Source: Limnoperna fortunei
Lineage: Eukaryota > Mollusca > Bivalvia > Mytilida > Modiolidae
Direction of reading: 5' to 3'
Length of the DNA stretch: 64,000 bases
Assembly: GCA_944474755.1 (NCBI GenBank)
Contig: OX104115.1
Span: 71,338,993 to 71,402,992 of the forward strand
Shown: one piece after another, positions 45,423-57,000 of the stretch
How the letters are laid out: each line of letters begins with the position of its first letter
Numbering within the stretch: position 1 is the first letter of the stretch
The notes under the pieces: model-generated
What the model saw: only the letters and a program-made list of their open reading frames with translations
What the model was told of the DNA's origin: nothing
The model's database searches: none
Translations under genes and position numbers: made by a program

Positions 45423-47618
45423 CATTTGTGACTTCGCCACAAATAATCATGGCTTACCACTTCCATCGACATTTTTTACACCGCGGCATAAAAAAAATTT
45501 CATTTTTTTTTTTTTTCTATATAAAAATCCATAACTGCATAAAATATACGTGAAACGTAGCAAAAAACCATGCAAAAATGACTTGTCACATCCTAGGCTC
45601 GAACCGACGATGTCAGTATTGGAAGACAGCGATGTAACCACTGCGCCACGGAAGCTTGTTGTTGAAATGTCAAATTTTGACATATATATACCTTCTACGT
45701 GTTTTCGACATTTAAAATACAAAGACATTTTATATTGTTTTCGTGTATTTACCAATGAAATAAATAAGAAAGAGATAAAATTCTATGATTTTTATTTATG
45801 AAATACATATAGAACGCTTTGATCTGAAAGTCACGTGACATTTCTATATATTATCGTGGACTTAGTTTTAATCAAGTCACTTGGGGGGCTGACATTGGCC
45901 AGATAACATGGATATATTACATATGATCGCGATATACATATAAGTATCATCAAAATTACGTTTCGCGACGTCAACAGTGATGCTATTTTGACAGTTTAAT
46001 TCAAAGGAATGTTACTTTCAATTCATTGTAATAGGGAAACCGTTTCTTTGTTCGGTAAAATACAGCAGTCGTGCTTACCGGACGACACTCGATCGCGTCC
46101 ATTTTATTGTCATTTCAAATAAATGCAAGTAGAAAAAATGTTTGTTTCAGCTAGAACAACTCATGAAGACATAATTCAGATGTATATTTTAAGGATTTAT
46201 CAATGCACAAACATTCAACCGCTGAAATCTAGGGGGTACCGATGGGGTCTCGACATTTGATTTTTTCTGCCGATTTTCGAGTGTGTTGACATTTATGCAC
46301 ATCCGAGATACTTGGTTGGGGTAAAATCGACATTCTAAATCGATTGGCGCCGTTTTCAAAAGGCTAGGATTTATGGTTTTTCTGAAAATTGCGATTTTTG
46401 CATAAAAAACCTATCTTCAACTTTCATGACCTGGGAATTTTTTTATCGTTCGTCCGAATGATTTCTACTGTAGCGACAATTCAAGGACATGGATCCCCGA
46501 GCTATTTGGCGTCCATTTTGTTTCACCATTCTCTGCGGTCTAGGATGAAATCTGCACACTACATTCTAATGGGGTCCCTTAGAAACACCCCCCCCCCTTT
46601 ATTTTTGCAGGCTGGCGGAATACCCTAAAATTCCCCATGTTTTTGCCCATGCCTGGCACCAAATTGTATTGCGACATGTAGCAAGCTAAAAATACAAAGC
46701 GAATCCAAAGGTACAAAAATTCACATGTTGCTGTACTGAAACACATGTGACCTTGACCTTTGACCTTGTGACCTTGGGCAAGGTCAAGGTGAAAGTTGAC
46801 ATTTTACCTATTACAAGTTATTGCCTATCTTTTACCGTTTCAAGGGAATAGCGATGGCGAGACAATGTCAAAATTTCAAACGTGACCTTGACCTTTGACC
46901 TTGTGTCCATTTTCAAGGTCAAGGTCAATGATGACCAATGATATAAGGTTTCATGTATATATCTGTTATAGTTACTGAGATATAGTGATCTAATGTAACT
47001 CACAATGCATATTATTGGTCTAAGGGGAGACAACTCTTATAAAATGTCAAATAAAAAAAGTGACGATTCAAGATCTTAATATGATACACATTTTGGTAAA
47101 GGGTTCAGTTCTCTATCTATTATAGTAAAGGAGGAGATCTGCACACAACAAAGGGTCAAAAATTAGAACATGACCTTGACCTTTGACCTTGTGACCTTTT
47201 TCAAGGTCAAGGTCAATGATGACCAACTGTGAAATATCTATTCTCTATCACATCTGGTTCATGAGTTACTATGGTCAAAAATGTACTTGCAATAAATAAG
47301 GGGAAATAACTCCTATAAGAAGGTGAAAAATTCTTCACTGCGATATGTTATAAAGTGTCGCAATCCTTCGCTGAACATTTTGGAACAACTTTCATTGCGA
47401 CATCTTTTGCGGTTTCAAAGTTTATCTGCACACAAGCTTTTTTATGACAGGGGAAATAACTCCGTAAAGAAAAAGTGTTCGGTCTGCCAGGGTTAACTGC
47501 GAATGCCTAATGTCTCATACATTCATAGTACAAAATGTCTTTACGACATGTCGCGAAACAAAATTTATAATGGGATAACAAAACTTGGCGGAAAAAAAAT
47601 AAGAATAATAATAATAAA
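45423..47618 (+). repeat. train unit E (composite, ends like D)
   Basis: The left hairpin is CATTTGTGACTTCGCCACAA-AT (stem ATTTGTG/CACAAAT), followed by CATGGCTTACCACTTCC. It includes a minus-strand tRNA-like head (45582-45657) and a middle part distantly like family C (AGTCACGTGACATTTCTATA, C-run at 46590). From about 46740 onward it is collinear with family D, with D-type TGACCTTGACCTTTGACC hairpins. Likely a fusion of an old C relative with a D right half. Confidence 0.75.
45582..45657 (-). repeat. tRNA-like SINE head within unit E
   Basis: On the minus strand: AAGCTTCCGTGGCGCAGTGG with box A (TGGCGCAGTGGTTA) and box B (GGTTCGAGCCT). It lacks a credible full cloverleaf with matching acceptor ends, so this is a tRNA-derived repeat head rather than a functional tRNA. 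It belongs to a different SINE family from the 17.5-18.5 kb copies. Confidence 0.65.
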
Positions 47619-47627
47619 TATAGGTTC

Positions 47628-49089
47628 AATCGTTCTAAAGAACGATTAATAGGCTTTCCACTTCAAAAGAAGACCTTAAATAAATGACCTTGAAACCAAA
47701 AAGCTAAGAAACATACGTAATTTGTCTATAGCAATTAATAAGAACAAAAATTATTAAAAAACTATTTAGATATCTTTAAAAATAAGAAAGGTCATTAAAT
47801 AGGACGTAAGAAAACTTGAATGACCTTGACAACTGATCTTTTAATCTACGTAAATATTACTTATAGGCAATAGCATTAAAAGAAGAAGCCATTCAAAATA
47901 CATAGTACCATGAAAAACATTTATAAAGGACTTTGACCTTGACTTTTACAGCATGACCTTGACCATGCTGAAGGTCAACAGTGATCAACATTGAAGATTT
48001 TATGCCAATATCTCTTAAAGTCATTAAGATATGACTACTTATAATATATACAAAAAATTAGAAAATGACCTTGACCTTTGACCTTGTATTTGTTTTCAAG
48101 GTCAAGGGTCCTAATGATCCATAGTGAAGACCCCATGCCTCTATTATCAATAGTTGATAAGTAATTAATGAAAAACTAATTATCAATGGTTGTAATGGGG
48201 GATAACTCCTATAAAATGAAGCCGGATCCTTTCCCTCAAAATAGAAAAAAGTTGCGCCTTTATGAGACCAACATTTTTATCCATTATAACTTATAGCCTA
48301 TCTTTTACCGTTTCAAAGTAATAGCGATGACAAGACAATGCCAAAATTTCAAACGTGACCTTGACCTTTGACCTTGTGTCCATTGTCAAGGTCAAGGTCA
48401 ATGATGACCAATGATATAAGGTTTCATATATATATCTGTTATAGTTACTGAGATATAGTGATATAATGTTCTTCACAATACATTTTATTGGTCTAGGGGA
48501 GATAACTCTTATAAAAATGTCAAATAAAAAAAGTGACGATTCAAGATCTCAATATGATACACATTTTGGTAAAGGTTTCAGTTCTCTATCTATTATAGTA
48601 AATGAGGAGATCTGCACACAACCAAGGGTCAAAAATTAGAACATGACCTTGACCTTTGACCTTGTGACCTTTTTCAAGGTCGAGGTCAATGATGACCAAC
48701 TGTGAAATATCTAGTCTATATCACCTCTGGTTCATGAGTTACAATGGTACAAATTTTACTTCCAATAAATAAGGGGAAATAACTCCTACAAGGAGTCGTC
48801 AAAATACTTTGCGCGATATGTAACAAATTGTCGCAATCCATAGCTGACCATTTTGCAACAACTTTTATTGCGAAATCTTTTACGGTTTCATAGTTTATCT
48901 GCACACAAGCTTTTCTGTAACAGGGGAAATAACTCCGTAAAGAACAAGTGTTCGGTGTGACAGGGTCAACTACGAAAGCGTAATGTCTTATACATCCATA
49001 GTACAAAATGTCTTTACGACATGTCGCGAAACAAAATTTATAATGAGAAAAGAAAACTTGGCGGAAAAAAATAAGAATAATAATAATAA
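47628..49089 (+). repeat. train unit D3 (family D)
   Basis: Palindrome at 47628-47647. Nearly identical to D1 with scattered substitutions (for example CATTGTCAAGGTCAAGG at 48382). Confidence 0.87.
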
Positions 49090-49099
49090 ATATAGGTTC

Positions 49100-50552
49100 A
49101 ATCGTTCTAAAGAACGATTAATAGGCTTTCCACTTCAAAAGAAGACCTTAAATAAATGACCTTGAAACCAAAAAGCTAAGAAACATACGTAATTTGTCTA
49201 TAGCAATTAATAAGAACAAAAATTATTAAAAAACTATTTAGATATCTTTAAAAATAAGAAAGGTCATTAAATAGGACGTAAGAAAACTTGAATGACCTTG
49301 ACAACTGATCTTTGAATCTACGTAAATATTACTTATAGGCAATAGCATTAAAAGAAGAAGCCATTCAAAATACATAGTACCATGAAAAACATTTATAAAG
49401 GACTTTGACCTTGACTTTTACAGCATGACCTTGACCATGCTGAAGGTCAACAGTGATCAACATTGAAGATTTTATGCCAATATCTCTTAAAGTCATTAAG
49501 ATATGACTACTTATAATATATACAAAAAATTAGAAAATGACCTTGACCTTTGACCTTGTATTTGTTTTCAAGGTCAAGGGTCCTAATGATCCATAGTGAA
49601 GACCCCATGCCTCTATTATCAATAGTTGATAAGTAATTAATGAAAAACTAATTATCAATGGTTGTTATGGGGGATAACTCCTATAAGATGAAGCCGGATC
49701 CTTTCCCTCTAAATAGAAAAAAGTTGCGCCTTTATGAGACCAACATTTTATCCATTATAACTTATAGCCTATCTTTTACCGTTTCAAAGTAATAGCGATG
49801 ACAAGACAATGCCAAAATTTCAAACGTGACCTTGACCTTTGACCTTGTGTCCATTTTCAAGGTCAAGGTCAATGATGACCAATGATATAAGGTTTCATAT
49901 ATATATCTGTTATAGTTACTGAGATATAGTGATATAATGCAATTCACAATACATTTTATTGGTCTAGGGGAGATAACTCTTATAAAAATGTCAAATAAAA
50001 AAAGTGACGATTCAAGATCTCAATATGATACACATTTTGGTAAAGGTTTCAGTTCTCTATCTATTATAGTAAAGGAGGAGATCTGCACACAACCAAGGGT
50101 CAAAAATTAGAACATGACCTTGACCTTTGACCTTGTGACCTTTTTCAAGGTCAAGGTCAATGATGACCAACTGTGAAATATCTAGTCTATATCACCTCTG
50201 GTTCATGAGTTACAATGGTACAAATTGTACTTCCAATAAATAAGGGGAAATAACTCCTATAAGAAGGTGAAAAATTCTTTAATGTGATATGTTATAAAGT
50301 GTCGCAATCCTTAGCTGAACATTTTGGAACAACTTTCATTGCGAAATCTTTTACGGTTTCATAGTTTATCTGCACACAAGCTTTTTATGACAGGGGAAAT
50401 AACTCCGTAAAGAAAAAGTGTTCGGTGTCACAGGGTTAACTGTGAGAGCGTAATGTCTCATACATCCATAGTACAAAATATATTTACGACATGTCGCGAA
50501 ACAAAATTTATAATGGGATAACAAAACTTGGCGGAAAAAAAATAAGAATAAT
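49100..50552 (+). repeat. train unit D4 (family D)
   Basis: Palindrome at 49100-49119. It is D-like to about 50260, then carries the AAGAAGGTGAAAAATTC variant right part seen in D2 and E. Confidence 0.87.
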
Positions 50553-50606
50553 AAGAAACAGACTAATAACAGTAAGTCTTTCCACTGGAAAGTGGAAAGC
50601 CTTAAT
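50548..50606 (+). repeat. single mini hairpin unit (D-type)
   Basis: AATAAGAAACAGACTAATAA-CAGTAAGTCTTTCCACTGG-AAAGTGGAAAGCCTTAAT. Matches the first mini at 23990. Confidence 0.85.
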
Positions 50607-50613
50607 GAAAAGT

Positions 50614-52363
50614 CATTTGTTCAAAGAACAAATGTGAGGTCTTTCCCGGCATTTTCTTAGTGTTATGTCTAGGTATATGGTTGCTAATTTTGAAAATTGC
50701 TGCCCATAACCATTGGACTTTGGTCCTAAATCGAAGGGCTTGTTGAGACGGTCACAAAAAACCCATGTTCACTATATTATCTCTGACAGTCTGACGTTTA
50801 AAAGTTATAAGCCATAAACTGATTAGCCGAAAAATGTCAAAGGCCATAACTTGAAAACGATTTGTCGCACAGTTTTCAATAATTTAAATCAAATGTAGAT
50901 CTCAATGAGAGCAACATTTTTCTGATATATTGTCTGCTTAATATTTTTATGGTTTTTGAGTTATTTCGAAAACAAAATTTAGCCGAAACCAGTCAAGGGT
51001 CATAACCTCTAAAACGGTTTGTCGCACAGTTTTTGAACCTGTATATCAAATGTAGATCTCAATGAGAGGAACATGTTTCTGATATATTGTCTGCTTCAAT
51101 TTTTTATGGTTTTTGAGTTATTTCGAAAACAAAATTTAACTGAAACCTGTCAAGGGCCATAACCTCTAAAACGGTTTGTCGCACAGTTTTCCAACTGTTA
51201 TATCAAATGTAGATCTCAATGAGAGGAACATTTTTCTGATATATTGTTTGCTTCAATTTTTTACGGTTTTTGAGTTATTTCGTAAAAAAATTTAGCCGAA
51301 ACCAGTCAAGGGCCATAACCTCTAAAACGGTTTGTCGCACAGTTTTTGAACATCTATATTAAATGTAGATCTCAATAAGAGGAACATTTTTCTGATATAT
51401 TGTCTGCTTCAATTTTTTATGGTTTTTGAGTTATTTCGAAAACAAAATTTATCCGAAACCTGTCAAGGGCCATAACCTCTAAAACGGTTTGTCGCACAGT
51501 TTTCGAACTGTTATATTAAATGTAGATCGTAATGAGAGGAACATTTTTCTCATATATTATCTGCTTCAATTTTGTATGGTTTTTGAGTTATTTCGAAAAC
51601 AAAATTTAGCCGAAACCTGTCAAGGGCCATAACCTCTAAAACGGTTTGTCGCACAGTTTTAGAACTGTCATATTAAATGTAGATCTTAATGAGAGGAACA
51701 TTTTTCTCATATATTATCTGCTTCAATTTTGTATGGTTTTTGAGTTATTTCGAAAACAAAATTTAGCCGAAACCTGTCAAGGGCCATAACCTCGAAAACG
51801 GTTTGTCGCACAGTTTTCAAACCTATGTATCAAATGTAGATCTCAATGAGAGGAACATTTTTCTCATATATTATCTGCTTCAATTTTTTATGGTTTTTGA
51901 GTTATATTGAAAACAAAATTTCAATGGCGGCCATTTTGAAAATGGTGGACCAAAAAAATTTTTTGATCCGATACATGTAATTAGGACCCTCATATCTACT
52001 TGGAAACCAAGTTTTGTGTAAATCCGACAACTTTGACGTTTTCGACAAACTTCGCGTCAAAATCGCATAAACAGGAAGTGGATCAAAGAATGTTGTTTTG
52101 CATGACAAATCATGGCCATAAATCAGGCAACATTTTACTCACTTTAGATTTTTGATATCTGTCATTGTTTCTGAGTGTATCTGAACACAAGGGTAAACAG
52201 TGTTTGGGGAGATAACTCTGTTTCTAAAAATAGATCGGTGTCGCAGGGTGACTCGGGTCGAGCCCAAGTAGTGTCGGTTAAGTGTGCCAAGTTTCAAAGC
52301 GATACGTCAAGACACTTTTTTGACATCTGTGGCAGAAGAAAAAAAATAATAATAATAATAATA
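50614..52363 (+). repeat. train unit F (relative of A3)
   Basis: The left palindrome CATTTGTTC-AAA-GAACAAATG (50614-50634) is followed by TGAGGTCTTTCCCGGC. It contains about seven ~157-base subrepeats (50.87-51.9 kb), the GGCGGCCATTTTGAAAATGG segment shared with A3, and an A-like right part with GGGGAGATAACTCTGTTTC. It ends GTGGCAGAAGAAAAAAAATAAT. Confidence 0.82.
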
Positions 52364-52475
52364 ATCATAAGAAATACAGTAAGGTCTTTCCCTCGGAAAG
52401 GGGAAAGACCTTAATAATAATAAGAAACAGAAGAATAACAAGAAGGCTTTCCACTCGGAAAGTGGAAAGCCTTAA
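52362..52475 (+). repeat. one A-type and one D-type mini hairpin unit, adjacent
   Basis: AAGGTCTTTCCCTCGGAAAG-GGGAAAGACCTT (A-type stem, next to A-like unit F) is directly followed by AAGGCTTTCCACTCGGAAAG-TGGAAAGCCTT (D-type stem, before unit D5). It is the only junction in the window with both types, and it lies between an A-like and a D unit. Confidence 0.88.
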
Positions 52476-52491
52476 TAATAAATATAGGTTC

Positions 52492-53960
52492 AATCGTTCT
52501 AAAGAACGATTAATAGGCTTTCCACTTCAAAAGAAGACCTTAAATAAATGACCTTGAAACCAAAAAGCTAAGAAACATACGTAATTTGTCTATAGCAATT
52601 AATAAGAACAAAAATTATTAAAAAACTATTTAGATATCTTTAAAAATAAGAAAGGTCATTAAATAGGACGTAAGAAAACTTGAATGACCTTGACAACTGA
52701 TCTTTTAATCTACGTAAATATTACTTATAGGCAATAGCATTAAAAGAAGAAGCCATTCAAAATACATAGTACCATGAAAAACATTTATAAAGGACTTTGA
52801 CCTTGACTTTTACAGCATGACCTTGACCATGCTGAAGGTCAACAGTGATCAACATTGAAGATTTTATGCCAATATCTCTTAAAGTCATTAAGATATGACT
52901 ACTTATAATATATACAAAAAATTAGAAAATGACCTTGACCTTTGACCTTGTATTTGTTTTCAAGGTCAAAGGTCCTAATGATCCATAGTGAAGACCCCAT
53001 GCCTCTACTATCAATAGTTGATAAGTAATTAATGAAAAACTAATTATCAATGGTTGTAATGGGGGATAACTCCTATAAGATGAAGCCGGATCCTTTCCCT
53101 CTAAATAGAAAAAAGTTGCGCCTTTATGAGGCCAACATTTTATCCATTATAACTTATAGCCTATCTTTTACCGTTTCAAAGTAATAGCGATGACAAGACA
53201 ATGTCAAAATTTCAAACGTGACCTTGACCTTTGACCTTGTGTCCATTTTCAAGGTCAAGGTCAATGATGACCAATGATATAAGGTTTCATATATATATCT
53301 GTTATAGTTACTGAGATACAGTGATATAATGCAATTCACAATACATTTTATTAGTCTAGGGGAGATAAATCTTATAAAAATGTCAAATAAAAAAAGTGAC
53401 GATTCAAGATCTCAATATGATACACATTTTGGTAAAGGTTTCAGTTCTCTATCTATTATAGTAAAGGAGGAGATCTGCACACAACCAAGGGTCAAAAATT
53501 AGAACATGACCTTGACCTTTGACCTTGTGACCTTTTTCAAGGTCAAGGTCAATGATGACCAACTGTGAAATATCTAGTCTATATCACCTCTGGTTCATGA
53601 GTTACAATGGTACAAATTTTACTTCCAATAAATAAGGGGAAATAACTCCTACAAGGAGTCGTCAAAATACTTTGCGCGATATGTAACAAATTGTCGCAAT
53701 CCATAGCTGACCATTTTGCAACAACTTTTATTGCGAAATCTTCTACGGTTTCATAGTTTATCTGCACACAAGCTTTTCTGTAACAGGGGAGATAACTCCG
53801 TAAAGAACAAGTGTTCGGTGTGACAGGGTCAACTGCGAAAGCGTAATGTCTTATACATCCATAGTACAAAATGTCTTTATGACATGTCGCGAAACAAAAT
53901 TTATAATGGGAAAAGAAAACTTGGCGGAAAAAAATAAGAATAATAATAATAATAATAATA
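52492..53960 (+). repeat. train unit D5 (family D)
   Basis: Palindrome at 52492-52511, near-identical to D1 and D3. Its AAT tail (53939-53960) is longer than in the other D units. Confidence 0.87.
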
Positions 53961-54014
53961 AGAAACAGAAGAATAACAAGAAGGCTTTCCACTCGGAAAG
54001 TGGAAAGCCTTAAT
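53958..54014 (+). repeat. single mini hairpin unit (D-type)
   Basis: AAGAAACAGAAGAATAACAA-GAAGGCTTTCCACTCGGAAA-GTGGAAAGCCTTAAT, immediately before the first C unit of the array. Confidence 0.85.
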
Positions 54015-54022
54015 TAAAAGGA

Positions 54023-57000
54023 CATTTGTTCTGTAGAACAAATGCACGGGAAGGTCTTTCCCTGGCTTTCGTTTCTATAGGAAAAACTGGCGTTAAACGT
54101 TAAACAAGAGGCCCCAGAGGGTGAAAATCTATCATTTTACATCGTAATATACCGGTATACACCCCCCCCCCTTTCGGGGTTTCTATTCCATTGTTTCTAG
54201 AACGTTCTAATTACAAAATTGAAGAAAAAAAAAGGGCCCGGCCCCTCCACCCCAGGGCCAGCATGATATATTGTTTTTGACATGCTGTCCCTGGGTGGAG
54301 AGTTGGGCCCTTTTTGGGTTCATAGTTTTATATGCAACTATGGTTATATAAAAACCGGGAACCAGTTTTTTTTGTTTATTTGTTTGTTTGTTTACTTTTC
54401 TGTTTTTAACTATATGTTTGGTATTTTAATGACTTTTCTTGACTTGTAGGGGAAGAGAAAGAGATTTATGGTAAAAGGCAAAGAACAGAACTGGCTGGAG
54501 TCACGTGACATTGTTATATAATATCACGGAGATAGTTTTATTTTATCATTCTAGGGAGTTACGATGGTCTAAACGGACCTATATATGACATGATGCACGA
54601 TCTGTAATCTCAGTGATTGTTTATTTCAGGACGACACGGATTAATATCAACGGACCATGCCGACAATTAATAAAAGACTTTTTTATTTTATTTTAGTGGA
54701 ATTTTACACTGTAAAATAATTACACGAGGCACGTAGCAGACGATGGAATACACAAAAAAGTGACGTCGGAAATTGTTTCAATTTGTTATTGTTTCAGGTA
54801 AAATGCAGTTCGGACAGTTAGAACAACTGGTTGACACACGATTTACACGGTCATTCACTGACGATGGCTGAAACGGACATCACGACAGACGAAATTTACG
54901 TGGCTGGGGGGAGGGGTGGTCACGTGTTTCAACGTGGGATTTTAAGGATTTATTGACTCGCACACCTTACGGGGGGACATTTTTAGACTGAAATCGACAT
55001 TCTAAAGCGAATGGCGAGGGTTTCAAACAGCTGGGATGCATCGTTTTTCGGGAAATTACGATTTTTACATAAAAAGTGGTGTTGGACTTGCACGACTGGT
55101 AACTTTTTACTGGTTGCGCCCAGCGATTTTCTACCTATCGACAATTCGAGGACATCGATCGCAGATGCAATCGGCGTCCATTTTATTGTACCATTTTGTG
55201 TGCCTTAGGAGGAGATGTGATAACAACGTTTTCATGGGGGGTCCCTGCCACGCCCTCATTTTTGACGGGGCATGCTAACAGGGTGAATGGGAGAAAGCCC
55301 ACGGGGTATCCATCACACCGCCAAATTTTCAGCTCGATCGGATAAGAAACTTTTTGGCAGCACTAAATTGAATTTTAGATCGGAAGAAAAGTAATAATAA
55401 TATTAAAAGGACATTTGTTCTGTAGAACAAATGCACGGGAAGGTCTTTCCCTGGCTTTCGTTTCTATAGGAAAAACTGGCGTTAAACGTTAAACAAGAGG
55501 CCCCAGAGGGTGAAAATCTATCATTTTACATCGTAATATACCGGTATACACCCCCCCCCCCCCTTTCGGGGTTTCTATTCCATTGTTTCTAGAACGTTCT
55601 AATTACAAAATTGAAGAAAAAAAAAGGGCCCGGCCCCTCCACCCCAGGGCCAGCATGATATATTGTTTTTGACATGCTGTCCCTGGGTGGAGAGTTGGGC
55701 CCTTTTTGGGTTCATAGTTTTATATGCAACTATGGTTATATAAAAACCGGGAACCAGTTTTTTTTGTTTATTTGTTTGTTTGTTTACTTTTCTGTTTTTA
55801 ACTATATGTTTGGTATTTTAATGACTTTTCTTGACTTGTAGGGGAAGAGAAAGAGATTTATGGTAAAAGGCAAAGAACAGAACTGGCTGGAGTCACGTGA
55901 CATTGTTATATAATATCACGGAGATAGTTTTATTTTATCATTCTAGGGAGTTACGATGGTCTAAACGGACCTATATATGACATGATGCACGATCTGTAAT
56001 CTCAGTGATTGTTTATTTCAGGACGACACGGATTAATATCAACGGACCATGCCGACAATTAATAAAAGACTTTTTTATTTTATTTTAGTGGAATTTTACA
56101 CTGTAAAATAATTACACGAGGCACGTAGCAGACGATGGAATACACAAAAAAGTGACGTCGGAAATTGTTTCAATTTGTTATTGTTTCAGGTAAAATGCAG
56201 TTCGGACAGTTAGAACAACTGGTTGACACACGATTTACACGGTCATTCACTGACGATGGCTGAAACGGACATCACGACAGACGAAATTTACGTGGCTGGG
56301 GGGAGGGGTGGTCACGTGTTTCAACGTGGGATTTTAAGGATTTATTGACTCGCACACCTTACGGGGGGACATTTTTAGACTGAAATCGACATTCTAAAGC
56401 GAATGGCGAGGGTTTCAAACAGCTGGGATGCATCGTTTTTCGGGAAATTACGATTTTTACATAAAAAGTGGTGTTGGACTTGCACGACTGGTAACTTTTT
56501 ACTGGTTGCGCCCAGCGATTTTCTACCTATCGACAATTCGAGGACATCGATCGCAGATGCAATCGGCGTCCATTTTATTGTACCATTTTGTGTGCCTTAG
56601 GAGGAGATGTGATAACAACGTTTTCATGGGGGGTCCCTGCCACGCCCTCATTTTTGACGGGGCATGCTAACAGGGTGAATGGGAGAAAGCCCACGGGGTA
56701 TCCATCACACCGCCAAATTTTCAGCTCGATCGGATAAGAAACTTTTTGGCAGCACTAAATTGAATTTTAGATCGGAAGAAAAGTAATAATAATATTAAAA
56801 GGACATTTGTTCTGTAGAACAAATGCACGGGAAGGTCTTTCCCTGGCTTTCGTTTCTATAGGAAAAACTGGCGTTAAACGTTAAACAAGAGGCCCCAGAG
56901 GGTGAAAATCTATCATTTTACATCGTAATATACCGGTATACACCCCCCCCCCCCCTTTCGGGGTTTCTATTCCATTGTTTCTAGAACGTTCTAATTACAA

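Noticed and set aside
45582..45657. Functional tRNA gene on the minus strand
   Set aside because: Box A and box B are good, but acceptor pairing and a clean anticodon arm could not be established, and it lies inside a repeat unit.
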